From assembly GCF_013403875.1 (NCBI RefSeq), contig NZ_JACBNX010000014.1, positions 1 to 64,000 on the forward strand: a stretch of 64,000 nt of DNA, given 5' to 3'. Below, piece by piece: positions 1 to 8,688 of this stretch. Position 1 is the first letter of the stretch, and each line of letters opens with the position of its first letter. This DNA comes from Burkholderia guangdongensis. GTDB lineage: Bacteria; Pseudomonadota; Gammaproteobacteria; Burkholderiales; Burkholderiaceae. Under the pieces are notes generated by a model. It had not been told where the DNA came from. It worked only from the letters and a program-made list of their open reading frames with translations, and did no database searches. Position numbers and translations under genes: made by a program.

Positions 1-917
1 GGGCACGTGCACACCTCGCCCTGGTTCAACGCGAACATCGCGAGACCTTCGAGCGCTTTGTCGAGGAACGCGTCGTCCTGGTCGAGCACATCGGCGAAGA
101 AGATGTTCGGGCTCTTGCCGCCGAGCTCGACCGTCGACGGGATCAGGTTGTCCGCCGCCGCGTGCAGGATGTGCTTGCCGACCGGTGTCGAGCCGGTGAA
201 CGCGATCTTCGCGATGCGCTTGCTCGTCGCGAGCGCCTCGCCCGCCTCCTTGCCGAAGCCGTTCACGATGTTGATCACGCCGGCCGGGAACAGGTCGCCG
301 ATGATCTCCATCAGCACGAGCACCGACGCGGGCGTCTGCTCGGCCGGTTTCATCACGACGCAGCAACCGGCCGCGAGCGCCGGCGCGAGCTTCCACGCGG
401 CCATCAGCAGCGGGAAATTCCACGGAATGATCTGGCCGACGACCCCCATCGGCTCGTGGAAGTGATACGCGACCGTGTTGTCGTCGATCTCGGAGATCGA
501 ACCTTCCTGCGCACGCACGCAGCCCGCGAAATAGCGGAAGTGGTCGACCGCGAGCGGCAGGTCGGCGGCCATCGTCTCGCGCAGCGGCTTGCCGTTGTCG
601 ATCGTCTCCGCGACCGCGAGCAACTTCAGGTTCCGCTCCATCCGGTCGGCGGCGGCGAGCAGCAGGTTCGAGCGCTCGGTTGCGGACGTCTTGCCCCACT
701 TGCGGCGCGCCGCGTGCGCGGCGTCGATCGCGAATTCGATGTCGGCGCCGCTCGAGCGCGGCACGCGGCAGAACGGCTGCCCGTTGATCGGCGAAACGTT
801 CTCGAAATATTCACCGTTGGCCGGCGGCACCCACTTGCCGCCGATGTAGTTGTCGTACTGCTGGCGATACGGATAGTCGACGTCGAGGCCGAGTTGCTTC
901 AGATCAAACGGGTTCAT
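1..917 (-). CDS. NAD-dependent aldehyde dehydrogenase (partial, N-terminal 305 residues)
   Basis: This encodes an aldehyde dehydrogenase of the acetaldehyde/AldB type, oxidising aldehydes to acids with NAD in the cytoplasm. The reading frame runs off the left edge of the window, so the C-terminal part is missing. Visible family motifs are [17 protein letters not shown], the cofactor-binding FTGSTPVGK, the general-base motif VELGGKSPN and, at the very edge, NQGEVCTC with the likely nucleophile Cys303. The start at 917 ([10 protein letters not shown]) follows AGGAGACACG. A sigma-54 promoter lies about 60 bases upstream, fitting alcohol or acetoin-induced aldehyde dehydrogenases that need an enhancer-binding activator; no such activator is in the window. 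The family is clear; the exact substrate is inferred. Confidence 0.93.
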   Translation of the reverse strand, partial: MNPFDLKQLGLDVDYPYRQQYDNYIGGKWVPPANGEYFENVSPINGQPFCRVPRSSGADIEFAIDAAHAARRKWGKTSATERSNLLLAAADRMERNLKLLAVAETIDNGKPLRETMAADLPLAVDHFRYFAGCVRAQEGSISEIDDNTVAYHFHEPMGVVGQIIPWNFPLLMAAWKLAPALAAGCCVVMKPAEQTPASVLVLMEIIGDLFPAGVINIVNGFGKEAGEALATSKRIAKIAFTGSTPVGKHILHAAADNLIPSTVELGGKSPNIFFADVLDQDDAFLDKALEGLAMFALNQGEVCTC

Positions 918-1238
918 CACGTGTCTCCTGTCAGTCATGCTTGTCGGATTGAGGCGGCCGGTTGGCTGTCACCCTTCCAGCAACATGCGTGCCAAACCGG
1001 CAATCCGTGACAGGTACGGCCCCACGCGACAAACGGACGTGTCGGAGCTGTTCAGATTTTGAGCAATGCGGATGATGCGCGCGCGGCTCGGCGTTCCAAA
1101 TTCAAACAGCCGGCACGCGGCCGTCAGGCGATGCGTGGTCGCAGGCGCGCGGCGGTGCGCGGCGGTGCGCGGCGCGGCGCGACGTGGCGCGACGTGGCGC
1201 CGCCCGCCGCGCGCCCGGCCGGCAGCCGGGCGCATCCG
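918..1238. other. intergenic region with short GC-rich tandem repeats
   Basis: Besides the sigma-54 promoter this region has two perfect 10-bp tandem duplications: GGCGGTGCGC at 1151-1170 and GACGTGGCGC at 1181-1200. Near the end of the membrane-protein gene (about 1212-1232) there is a strong GC inverted repeat (GCCCGGC pairing with GCCGGGC) that could stop minus-strand transcription, although no T-run follows it. I see no gene here. Confidence 0.5.
979..995 (-). promoter_or_regulatory. sigma-54 (RpoN) promoter of the aldehyde dehydrogenase gene
   Basis: Read on the minus strand the site is TTGGCACGCATGTTGCT. It matches the -24/-12 consensus TGGCACG-N4-TTGCW at every defined base. The -12 element is about 65 bases from the start codon. 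The flanking DNA contains several TGTC/GACA half-sites that could serve an activator, but I cannot define the enhancer. Confidence 0.8.
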
Positions 1239-2699
1239 TCATTCGCCGCCGCGCTCGTTGAACCAGCGGTCCAGCAGCTTGCCCGCCGCCTCGCGCCCGC
1301 CGAGGCCGAACGACAGCGCGACGGCCACCGCGATCGCGCCGAGCACGAGCCCGAACGCGAGCTGCACGATCTCGTTCGCGATCCCCATCGCGCGCAGCCC
1401 CATCGCGAGCACGAGGCCGAGAATCGCGAACTGCGCGATCCGCGCGAACAGCACGCTATGCCCGCTGTCCGCCTGCTGGATCACGCGCCGCGCGAGGTTC
1501 GCGAGCCAGAAGCCGATCACGAGGATCACGCCGCCCATCAGCACGTGCGCGCCGAACTCGATGAACAGCGTGACGACGTCCCGCACCTGCGAGAACCCGA
1601 GCCGGTTCGCCGCCTCGACCGCCGCGAACAGCATCGCGAAGAACACGATCAGCCGGCCCACGAGCACCGACGGCTGCAGCATCCCGCTGAAGATCCGTTC
1701 GACGCCGAGCACCGCCGGCAGCCCGTCGGCGCCCGCCGCGACCAGCAGCTTCTGCGCGAGCGCCGCGACGAAGCGCGCGAAGTAGAACGTGACGAGCACG
1801 ATCACGATCGCCGCGACGATGTCCGGCACCGCGGCGAGAAACTGGTTCAGCATGTTCGTCGCCGGGCCCGAGATCGCGTCGATCTTCAGCGCGTCGAGCG
1901 CCGAGATCAGCGTCGGCACGAACACGAACACATAGACGATCGTGCCGATCAGGCTCGACACGCGCACCGGCGTCGGGCTGTCGATGCTCTGCGTGAGCCT
2001 GTCCGCGCCCGCGGCGACGAGCAGGTTCGTCACGAGCCCGCGCAGCACGCGCGCGACGAGCCAGCCGACGAAGCCGATCACCGCCGCGCCGAACACGTTC
2101 GGCACGATGTCGAGCAGCTTGTCGACCATCCCCTGCACCGGCGACAGCAGCCCCGACAGCGCGAACGCGGACAGGATCGCCGGCAGGAACATCAGGATCA
2201 CGAGCCAGAACAGCACGTCGCCGAGATAGCCGCTCATCGGCTTCATGTCGGCGCACGACGCGAGCTTGTCGTCGAGACCGCCCGCCTTCAGCAGGCGGCC
2301 GGCGAGCGTGCGCAGCAGCGAGGCGATCAGCCACGCGATCAGCGCGAGCGCCGCGCCGCCGATCAGGTTCGGCAGGTAGTTGACGATGTGCGTGACGAGC
2401 AGCGAGAACGGATTCGACACCGCATAGAGATTCAGCACGTTGAAGATGCCGACCGCGGTGACGAGCAGCACGAGCCAGAACAGCCCGCCGGCGATGATGC
2501 GTTCGACGAACGCGCCCTGGCCGGTGCTGTCGGCGATACGCTTGTCGACCTTCAGCGCGGACAGCAGACGCAGCGTGCCGGCCCGGACGATCACCGCGAT
2601 CAGCCAGCCGATCACCAGGATGCCGATCGCCCCCGCGATCTTCGGCAGATAGCCCCCTAGTGTGGCCTGCAGCGACGTGATGAAGCTGGATGCATCCAT
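1239..2699 (-). CDS. multi-helix membrane protein with conserved TM-helix repeats (mechanosensitive-channel related)
   Basis: This 486-residue integral membrane protein is built from repeated helix pairs. Each repeat has a hydrophobic helix with a G-W-L-x-A/V...R pattern: IGILVIGWLIAVIVR near the N-terminus, then ALALIAWLIASLLR, VIGFVGWLVARVLRG and VILVIGFWLANLARR. This is the architecture of the conserved TM-helix family found in small mechanosensitive-channel-like proteins. The start at 2699 (MDASSFITSL) is chosen because GGGAGAAGAAGAA sits directly before it; an upstream in-frame ATG at 2738 lacks such a site. It stands alone as a transcription unit. The channel role is family-level inference. 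Confidence 0.8.
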   Translation of the reverse strand: MDASSFITSLQATLGGYLPKIAGAIGILVIGWLIAVIVRAGTLRLLSALKVDKRIADSTGQGAFVERIIAGGLFWLVLLVTAVGIFNVLNLYAVSNPFSLLVTHIVNYLPNLIGGAALALIAWLIASLLRTLAGRLLKAGGLDDKLASCADMKPMSGYLGDVLFWLVILMFLPAILSAFALSGLLSPVQGMVDKLLDIVPNVFGAAVIGFVGWLVARVLRGLVTNLLVAAGADRLTQSIDSPTPVRVSSLIGTIVYVFVFVPTLISALDALKIDAISGPATNMLNQFLAAVPDIVAAIVIVLVTFYFARFVAALAQKLLVAAGADGLPAVLGVERIFSGMLQPSVLVGRLIVFFAMLFAAVEAANRLGFSQVRDVVTLFIEFGAHVLMGGVILVIGFWLANLARRVIQQADSGHSVLFARIAQFAILGLVLAMGLRAMGIANEIVQLAFGLVLGAIAVAVALSFGLGGREAAGKLLDRWFNERGGE

Positions 2700-3028
2700 T
2701 TCTTCTTCTCCCGAAAACGTGGCGTTGCGATTGAACATCGACGAACTACCTGCGTGCTTCGAAACGGCGTCCCGCTTGCGCGACCTTACATCATAAAAAT
2801 GACGGCTTCAGCCGAATTCAACGTTTTTAACTTTAGACGAGAAACGAAATGATTCGAACCCAATTTTGGGTCGCGGGCGCGTATTTGGCGCCATCGGGTC
2901 GTATTCGGCGGCATTCGGCCAGCCATTCCGCCGACACCGCGCCGCGCTGCAAGCCGCACACTGCCGCAACGGCTGTGCTACGGTCGAAGCATGTGCGTGC
3001 ACGACGCGCGCTCACAGGAGACGGCAGC
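2700..3028. other. intergenic region between divergent genes
   Basis: This region separates the leftward membrane-protein gene and the rightward GyrI-like gene, so promoters for both should lie here. It includes a more AT-rich patch around 2790-2850. I see no convincing operator, RNA or small gene. Confidence 0.4.
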
Positions 3029-3502
3029 ATGTTCGAACGAAACGTGACGATCCGGGCCTTGCCCGAGCAGGCGGGTTACGCGGTCGAGCATCGTGGCGAA
3101 TACGCGGGGATCGGCGCCGCGTTCGCCGCGCTTGCGCAATGGGCCGACACGCACGGCTTTCTCGTGCCGCAGACGCGCTGGATCGGCGTGTTCCACGACA
3201 ATCCCGACGCGGTGCCGGCCGCGGACCTGCGCTCGCAGGCGGTGATCGTGCCGGAAGCCGCAACCGTCGAGCCCGCGCCGCCCGTTGAGCGCATCGCGCT
3301 GCGCGGCGGCGACTACGCGGTGCTGCTGCACCGCGGCCCGTATCCGGACATGAAGGACGCATACCGGTGGCTGTTCCAGGAATGGCTGCCGAAGTCGGGA
3401 CGCGGCGGCGCGGGCGCGCCGCCGTTCGAGCTGTATCTGAATACGCCCGACCGCACCGCGCCCGAGGATCTGCTGACCGAGATCCACGTGCCGCTGCAGT
3501 AA
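3029..3502 (+). CDS. GyrI-like / AraC effector-binding domain protein
   Basis: This 157-residue protein has the stand-alone GyrI-like small-molecule-binding fold. The start MFERNVTIRALPEQ and the pattern of strands leading to GGDYAVLLHRGPYPDMKDAYRWLFQEWLP (the typical Y/H-x-G-PY motif of the family) and the ending FELYLNTPDRTAPEDLLTEI are characteristic. The start at 3029 is set by AGGAG eight bases upstream; the longer open frame upstream has no start signal. Such proteins bind hydrophobic cations or drugs, or act as modulators. Here no DNA-binding domain is attached. The following PadR regulator gene 81 bases downstream may be functionally linked, as PadR proteins often control drug-responsive genes. 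Confidence 0.8.
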   Translation: MFERNVTIRALPEQAGYAVEHRGEYAGIGAAFAALAQWADTHGFLVPQTRWIGVFHDNPDAVPAADLRSQAVIVPEAATVEPAPPVERIALRGGDYAVLLHRGPYPDMKDAYRWLFQEWLPKSGRGGAGAPPFELYLNTPDRTAPEDLLTEIHVPLQ

Positions 3503-3532
3503 CGCGGCGCCGCGCGGCGCTTTGCCTTGCGT

Positions 3533-3571
3533 TCAGTTATATCTAGTCATAACATGACCAGATATAACTGA
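3533..3571. promoter_or_regulatory. 39-bp near-perfect palindrome, likely PadR operator
   Basis: The outer arms TCAGTTATATCT (3533-3544) and AGATATAACTGA (3560-3571) are perfectly complementary. Inside them a second dyad pairs GTCAT with ATGAC around AAC. Only the A/C pair at 3545/3559 mismatches. The site ends 12 bases before the padR start codon and is strikingly AT-rich in GC-rich surroundings, as expected for an autoregulatory operator. A T-run typical of a terminator is absent. Confidence 0.6.
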
Positions 3572-3583
3572 ACTAATCATGTC

Positions 3584-4231
3584 ATGGCTCGCTCATCTCC
3601 TCTCGCGTTGACCGTGCTCGCGATGCTCGCCGAAGCGCCGATGCACGCGTACCGGATTCAGCAGCTGATCAAGCTGCGCGGCAAGGACGAAGTGGTCAAC
3701 GTCCGGCAGCGCAACAGCCTGTACCAGACGATCGACCGCCTGCTGCGCGCCGGCCTCGTCGCGGTGCAGGACACCGAGCGCGACGGTGCGTTTCCGGAAC
3801 GCACCGTCTACGCGATCACCGACGCCGGCCGCGACGCCGCGCGCGCATGGCTGCGCGAGCAGCTCGCCCAGCCGGCGCGCGAATTCCCGTCGTTCCCGGC
3901 CGCGCTGTCCGTGCTGCCGCTGTTGTCCGTCGACGACGCGCGCCGCGAGCTCGAAGCGCGCGTGATCGCGCTCGAGCAGGAGCTCGAACGCGTCGACGCC
4001 ACGCGCAACGCGGCGCTCGCGATGCAGATCCCCCGCTTCTTCCTGCTCGACACCGAATGGATCCAGCAGACGCTCGAAGCCGAGCTCGCGTGGGTGCGCA
4101 GCGTAGTCGGGCACCTGAAGGCCGGCGCGCTGACCTGGAGCGACGCGCGGCTGCGCGAGGTCGCCGAGCGCTTCATGCACACCGGCCCGCGCGCCGATCC
4201 GCACACCGATCCACGCGCGGACGCGCGCTGA
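3584..4231 (+). CDS. PadR family transcriptional regulator
   Basis: This 215-residue regulator has an N-terminal winged helix (about residues 5-85) with the PadR signature: LALTVLAMLAEAPMHAYRI, then a turn and RNSLYQTIDRLLRAGLVAV, and the wing ending RTVYAITDAGRDAARAWL. The C-terminal half (about 100-185) is helical, including a coiled-coil-like segment rich in Glu and Arg, as used for dimerisation. The ATG follows almost directly after a large palindrome and there is no good Shine-Dalgarno sequence, so the message may be leaderless or weakly translated. The palindrome suggests autoregulation. The target may be the GyrI-like gene before it, or the FAD-oxidase operon that converges from the other side. 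Confidence 0.88.
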   Translation: MARSSPLALTVLAMLAEAPMHAYRIQQLIKLRGKDEVVNVRQRNSLYQTIDRLLRAGLVAVQDTERDGAFPERTVYAITDAGRDAARAWLREQLAQPAREFPSFPAALSVLPLLSVDDARRELEARVIALEQELERVDATRNAALAMQIPRFFLLDTEWIQQTLEAELAWVRSVVGHLKAGALTWSDARLREVAERFMHTGPRADPHTDPRADAR

Positions 4232-4250
4232 ACGCGGCGACGGCGGCCGC

Positions 4251-5711
4251 TCAGAGCACCTTGCCGGGATTCAGGATCTGCCGCGGATCGAGCGCCGCCT
4301 TCAGCCGGCGCATCAGGTCGATTTCGGCCGCGCCGCGCGTGCAGCCGAGATACGGCCGCTTCAGCACGCCGATCCCGTGCTCGGCCGAGATCGAGCCGCC
4401 CATGTCCTCCACGACTGCGTAGACGGTCCGGTCGATCGCGGCCTCGCACGCGTCGTCCATGTCGGCGAGCGACACGCCGATGTGCACGTTGCCGTCGCCG
4501 ACGTGCCCGAAGAACAGGCTGACGACGTCCGGCCAGCGCGCGCGCAGCGCCGCCTCGCAGCGCTCGGCGAACGCGCCGAGCACGCCGGTCGGCAGGCTCA
4601 CGTCGAAGTTCACGAGATGCGGCAGCGCGTCGATCGCGAGACCTTCGCGCAGCGTCCACATGTCGCGCGCCTGCCGCTCCGACGTCGCGAGCGCCGCGTC
4701 GTCGACGAGCCCCGCGTCGAAGCAGCCGGCGAGACACGCTTCGAGCGTGTGCGCGGCGTCGCCGCCCGGTGCGCTCGTCGCGAACTCGATCAGCACCGCG
4801 AAACCGTCGTCGCCGGCGAACGGCGCGACGACCTCCGGCGTATGGCGCGCGACGTAGCGATAGAACGCCGGCCACATCGCCTCGAAGCTGACGACGTCCG
4901 GCACCGCGCGCACGCGCTCCCACAGCCGCAGCACCGCGTCGTAATCCGCGACGCGGCACAGCGCGGTCGCCGGCGGCGCGAGCTTCGGATGCAGCCGCAG
5001 CACCGCGCGCGTGATCACGCCGAGCGTGCCCTCGCTGCCGATAAATAGCTGCTTCAGGTCGTAGCCGGCGTTGTTCTTCAGCATCCGGTTCATCGACGAC
5101 ACGACCGTGCCGTCCGCGAGCACCGCCTCGAGCCCGAGCACCTGCTCGCGCATCATTCCGTAGCGGATCGCGCGCGTGCCGCCCGCATTCGTCGCGAGCG
5201 CGCCGCCGATCTGGCACGAACCGCGCGCGCCGAGATCGACGCCGAACGTGAAGCCCGCCGCGTCGGCCGCTTCCTGCACGACCTGAAGCGGCGTGCCGGC
5301 GCGCACGGTGATCGTCGCGGCGGCCGCGTCGAGCGACTCGATGCCCGCGAAGCGCTCCATCGACAGCACGACCTCGCCGCCGAGCGCGACGCCGCCTCGC
5401 GCGAGCCCGGTGAGCCCGCCCTGCGGCACGACCGGCTGCCCGCGCCGCGCGCACAGCGCGAGCGCGCGCGACACGTCATCGACGCTTCTCGGCCGCGCCA
5501 GCGCAAGCGGCCGCGCGCCCGGCGCCTCGTTGTACGCGGTGAAAAAGCGCGGCTCGATGTCGTCGGCCCGCGTGACGACGTCCGCGCCGAGCTCGGCGGC
5601 GAGCGCCGCATGGATCGGGCTCGCGTCCGCCGCCGCCCGGTTCGCTGCCGCCCGGTCCGATTCGCCGCGGTCCGGCTCGCCGCGCGCGGCGGCGGTGTCG
5701 TGATTCAGCAT
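4251..5711 (-). CDS. FAD-linked oxidase, D-2-hydroxyacid dehydrogenase type (GlcD/DLD family)
   Basis: This 486-residue flavoprotein has an N-terminal FAD-binding type-4 (PCMH) domain: PRSVDDVSRALALC, PQGGLTGLARGG, GTPLQVVQEAADAAGF, ARGSCQIGGALATNAGGTRAIRYGMMREQVLGLEAVLADG and FIGSEGTLGVIT. The C-terminal catalytic domain has FGHVGDGNVHIGV and SAEHGIGVLKRPYLG, the metal/substrate histidines of the D-2-hydroxyglutarate and D-lactate dehydrogenase group. It should oxidise a D-2-hydroxy acid to the 2-oxo acid. The gene starts four bases after the stop of a periplasmic amino-acid-binding protein gene, so they are co-transcribed. The first 30 residues (an Arg/Asp/Ala-rich low-complexity stretch) look unconserved, so a later start is possible. 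Confidence 0.85.
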   Translation of the reverse strand: MLNHDTAAARGEPDRGESDRAAANRAAADASPIHAALAAELGADVVTRADDIEPRFFTAYNEAPGARPLALARPRSVDDVSRALALCARRGQPVVPQGGLTGLARGGVALGGEVVLSMERFAGIESLDAAAATITVRAGTPLQVVQEAADAAGFTFGVDLGARGSCQIGGALATNAGGTRAIRYGMMREQVLGLEAVLADGTVVSSMNRMLKNNAGYDLKQLFIGSEGTLGVITRAVLRLHPKLAPPATALCRVADYDAVLRLWERVRAVPDVVSFEAMWPAFYRYVARHTPEVVAPFAGDDGFAVLIEFATSAPGGDAAHTLEACLAGCFDAGLVDDAALATSERQARDMWTLREGLAIDALPHLVNFDVSLPTGVLGAFAERCEAALRARWPDVVSLFFGHVGDGNVHIGVSLADMDDACEAAIDRTVYAVVEDMGGSISAEHGIGVLKRPYLGCTRGAAEIDLMRRLKAALDPRQILNPGKVL

Positions 5712-5715
5712 TGCG

Positions 5716-6495
5716 TCACTTCGCGGAGATGTCCATATTGCCGAAGTACTTCTGGCCGAGCGTCTTCACGGTGCCATCGGCTTTCAGCTTGTCGATCGCC
5801 GCGTTCAGCTTCGCCCTCAGCGCGCTGTCGCCCTTGCGCAGGCCGAACGCGATCCCGCTGCCGAGAATCTTGTCGTCACGCACCGGCCCGCCGACGAACG
5901 AAAAGCCCTTGCCCTCCGGACGACTCAGGAAGCCCGTCTGGCCCGCCGGCCCCTGCACCAGCGTGCCGTCGACGCGCCCGGCGGACAAATCCGCATAGGC
6001 CTGGTTCTGGTCCTGGTACGACACGACCTGGACGCCCATCGGCTCCCAGTGCGCCTTCGCATAGGTCTCCTGAACCGACGCCTGCAGTACCCCGACGCGC
6101 TTGCCCTTCAGCGATTCGGGCGTCGGCAGGATGCCGCTGCCGGTGCGCGCGATCAGCATCGTCGGCACGCGATAGATGACGGTCGTGAAGTCGATCGCCT
6201 CGCGACGCTTGTCGGTCGCGTTCATCCCCGAGTTGATCGCGTCGAACTTGCGGCCGTTCAGCGCCGGAATCAACCCGTCGAACGACGTCTCGACCCACGT
6301 GCACGTGAGCTTCGCGGTCTTGCACACCGCGTTGCCGATATCGATGTCGATGCCGACCAGCTCGCCGCTCGGCGCTTTCGACTCGAACGGCGCATATTCC
6401 GCCTCGAGGCCGTACCGCAGCGTATTCGACTCGGCGAGCGCCGCGCCGGAAGCAAACGCGCAGGCAAGCGCGAACCAGATTTTCAGGTGCTTCAT
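5716..6495 (-). CDS. periplasmic amino-acid ABC transporter substrate-binding protein (family 3)
   Basis: This 259-residue protein has a signal peptide (MKHLKIWFALACAFASGAALA, about 21 residues) and the family-3 solute-binding fold. Diagnostic stretches are LRYGLEAEYAPFESKAP, GIDIDIGNAVC, FDGLIPALNGRKFDAI, MNATDKRREAIDFTTVIY, LKGKRVGVLQAS and the ending TVKTLGQKYFG. It resembles lysine/arginine/ornithine or histidine binding proteins. AGGAGA precedes the start. No permease or ATPase gene is beside it; instead it sits between an aminotransferase gene and an FAD-oxidase gene, so it probably feeds a shared transporter or delivers the substrate that these two enzymes degrade. The ligand cannot be named from sequence alone. 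Confidence 0.88.
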   Translation of the reverse strand: MKHLKIWFALACAFASGAALAESNTLRYGLEAEYAPFESKAPSGELVGIDIDIGNAVCKTAKLTCTWVETSFDGLIPALNGRKFDAINSGMNATDKRREAIDFTTVIYRVPTMLIARTGSGILPTPESLKGKRVGVLQASVQETYAKAHWEPMGVQVVSYQDQNQAYADLSAGRVDGTLVQGPAGQTGFLSRPEGKGFSFVGGPVRDDKILGSGIAFGLRKGDSALRAKLNAAIDKLKADGTVKTLGQKYFGNMDISAK

Positions 6496-6564
6496 GGTGA
6501 TCTCCTCTCGTTGGGATCGTGGGTAATCAGCGGGCGGCTGCCGCGCGTTGTCAAACCGTCGAAA

Positions 6565-7719
6565 TCAAATACTGCAAAGCCGCCGCGCGCCTTCGACCAG
6601 CGTCGCGTCGTCCTTCGAGAAGCTGAGCCGGATCACGCCGGCGTCGGTGCCGTCCGTGTAGAACGCGGACAGTGGAATCGTAGCGACGCGCGCGTCGCGG
6701 ATCAGGCGCAGCACGAAGTCGCTGTCGCGCTCGTCGGAGAAGTGCCTGAAGCGCGCGAGCATAAAGAACGAGCCCTCGCTCGGCAACACCTCGAAGCGCG
6801 AGCCCGCGAGCTCGCGCGCGAGCAGGTCGCGCTTGTGCTGATAGAACGCGGACAGGCCGAGATAGCTGTCCGGCTGCGCGAGCATCTCGGCGAACGCGAT
6901 CTGCATCGGCGTGTCGGCCGCGAACGTCATGAACTGATGAACCTTGCGGATCTCGTCCATCAGCTCGGCGGGCGCGAGCACGTAGCCGACGCGCCAGCCG
7001 GTCACGTGGAACGACTTGCCGAACGACGACACGATCACGCTGCGCTCGGCGAGTTCGCGATGCCGCGCCATGCTCTCGTGCCGCACGCCGTCGAACACGA
7101 CGTGCTCGTACACCTCGTCGGACAGGATCACGATGTCGGTCTGCCGCGTGAGCCGCGCGAGCTGCGCGACGTCGTCGGCCGAGAACACGGTCGCGGTCGG
7201 GTTGTGCGGCGTGTTCACGATGATCATCCGCGTGCGCGGCGTGATCGCGGCGGCGACCGCGTTCCAGTCGACGCGGAAATGCGGCGCCGCCAGCTTGATC
7301 GCGACCGGCGTCGCGCCCTGCAGCCGCACGATCGGCGCGTAGCTGTCGAACGACGGCTCGAAGTAGATCACCTCGTCGCCCGGATGCACGAGCCCGCTGA
7401 TCGACGCGTACAGCCCCTCGCTCGCGCTCGCGACGACGGTGATCTCGTCCGCCGGGTCGTAGCGCGCGCCGTACAGGCGCTCGGTCTTCTCGGCGAGCGC
7501 GTCGCGCAGCGACGCGACGCCGGCCATCGGCGCGTACTGGTTGTGGCCGTCGCGCATCGCGCGCGCGACGCCCTCGACGAGCGCCGGATCGGGCGCGAAA
7601 TTCGGCGCGCCCTGCGACAGGTTCAGCGCGTCATGCTCGGCCGCGAGCTGTCCGATCACGGTGAAGATCGTGGTGCCGACGTCGGGCAGCTTCGAACGGG
7701 GCGCGGTGGCGCTTCGCAT
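6565..7719 (-). CDS. pyridoxal-phosphate aminotransferase (class I, methionine/YbdL type)
   Basis: This 384-residue fold-type I aminotransferase carries the class I motifs LNLSQGAPNF, QYAPMAGVASLRDAL, VNTPHNPTATVFS, ILSDEVYEHVVFDG and the cofactor lysine in SSFGKSFHVTGWRVGY (Lys235). The overall pattern, with FMLARFRHF and RLSFSKDD near the C-terminus, resembles the methionine/kynurenine aminotransferase branch. The start at 7719 is preceded by AAGGAG; a longer frame upstream has no start signal. It is the first gene of a probable operon with the binding protein (69-base gap) and the FAD oxidase. Together they could convert an imported amino acid to its 2-oxo acid. Confidence 0.85.
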   Translation of the reverse strand: MRSATAPRSKLPDVGTTIFTVIGQLAAEHDALNLSQGAPNFAPDPALVEGVARAMRDGHNQYAPMAGVASLRDALAEKTERLYGARYDPADEITVVASASEGLYASISGLVHPGDEVIYFEPSFDSYAPIVRLQGATPVAIKLAAPHFRVDWNAVAAAITPRTRMIIVNTPHNPTATVFSADDVAQLARLTRQTDIVILSDEVYEHVVFDGVRHESMARHRELAERSVIVSSFGKSFHVTGWRVGYVLAPAELMDEIRKVHQFMTFAADTPMQIAFAEMLAQPDSYLGLSAFYQHKRDLLARELAGSRFEVLPSEGSFFMLARFRHFSDERDSDFVLRLIRDARVATIPLSAFYTDGTDAGVIRLSFSKDDATLVEGARRLCSI

Positions 7720-7962
7720 GGATTCTCCTTGGGGATCGGGGACTGGCGGGCGCGCAAGCGCGCCCCGGGGATGCGGCGATTTAGCCTCAGTCAATATCGG
7801 GCGGCAATCGAAAGTTTGTCATGGGGGGTATGAGCTGAGCGCATGCCTGAGGGGTCGGTGGCGCTAAGAATCACGGACGGAGTGCGATCCATCATGCGGA
7901 CACAGCATCCGCGCGACGGCCACGCGGGACGCGCGAGCCAGCGCGAGCGGCGCCGAGCGGGA

Positions 7963-8652
7963 TCAGGTGGACGAAGTGAACGACGCCGCACCGCCCCCCG
8001 CCACACACGCCTCCACCGCCACCCGCAACTCATCCCGCAGCGCCGCATCGCCGAGCGCCGGCCCGCGCGTCAGCAGCGACTGCGAGATCCAGCCATAACA
8101 CAGCGTGTGCGCGACCCGCGCGAGCCCGTCGAGCCGCTCGGCCGGCGGCGGATCGGCGGCCTGCGCGAGCGCGTCGCGCCACAGCGCGACGTACGCGTCG
8201 TAGTGGCGCCGGTACGCGTCGAGCGACGACACCTGCCGCTCCAGCGCGAAGAGCGCGGCCCACAGCGGCGCGTCGGCGATCACGACGTCCACCTGCAAAT
8301 CGACGAGCGCATCCGCGATCCGCGCGCGTGACGCGCCGCGCAGCTCGGCGGCTTTCGCGCGCAGCCGCTCGGCCATCGCCTGCACGTTCCGGTGGATGCA
8401 CAGCGCCGCGAGGCTCTGCTTGTCGCCGAAGTATTCGTAGAACGTGCCGACGCTGACGCCCGCGACCGCCGCGATCTCGCGGATCGTCGCCTTCGCGTAG
8501 CCGCACTCGAGCAAAAGCTGAACGAACGCCTGCTGCAGCGCCTGCGACGTCACCTGCGCGCGCGACTGTCGCGGCCGGCGGCGCAAGGCGGGATGCGGCT
8601 GCGCGGCGGGCTTCCCGGGCGGCGGCGGAACCTGAACATGTCGGGACGGCAT
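7963..8652 (-). CDS. TetR family transcriptional regulator
   Basis: This 229-residue regulator has the TetR DNA-binding domain at about residues 35-80, with the recognition region TIREIAAVAGVSVGTFYEYFGDKQSLAALC, followed by an all-helical ligand domain. The N-terminal 30 residues are Pro/Arg-rich and unconserved in character. The gene is divergent from the acyl-CoA dehydrogenase gene, with only 36 bases between the two start codons, so one regulator probably controls both directions and the promoters must overlap the coding ends. By context the ligand is likely an acyl-CoA or fatty acid. No operator palindrome could be defined in the short gap. Confidence 0.88.
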   Translation of the reverse strand: MPSRHVQVPPPPGKPAAQPHPALRRRPRQSRAQVTSQALQQAFVQLLLECGYAKATIREIAAVAGVSVGTFYEYFGDKQSLAALCIHRNVQAMAERLRAKAAELRGASRARIADALVDLQVDVVIADAPLWAALFALERQVSSLDAYRRHYDAYVALWRDALAQAADPPPAERLDGLARVAHTLCYGWISQSLLTRGPALGDAALRDELRVAVEACVAGGGAASFTSST

Positions 8653-8688
8653 ATTTGCTACTCTGGAAATCGAGATACGGAGACACCG

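Noticed and set aside
6998..7016. further parS-like sequence in the aminotransferase gene
   Set aside because: GTTCCACGTGA occurs on the minus strand, but it encodes the conserved SFHVTGW motif and the second arm does not match.
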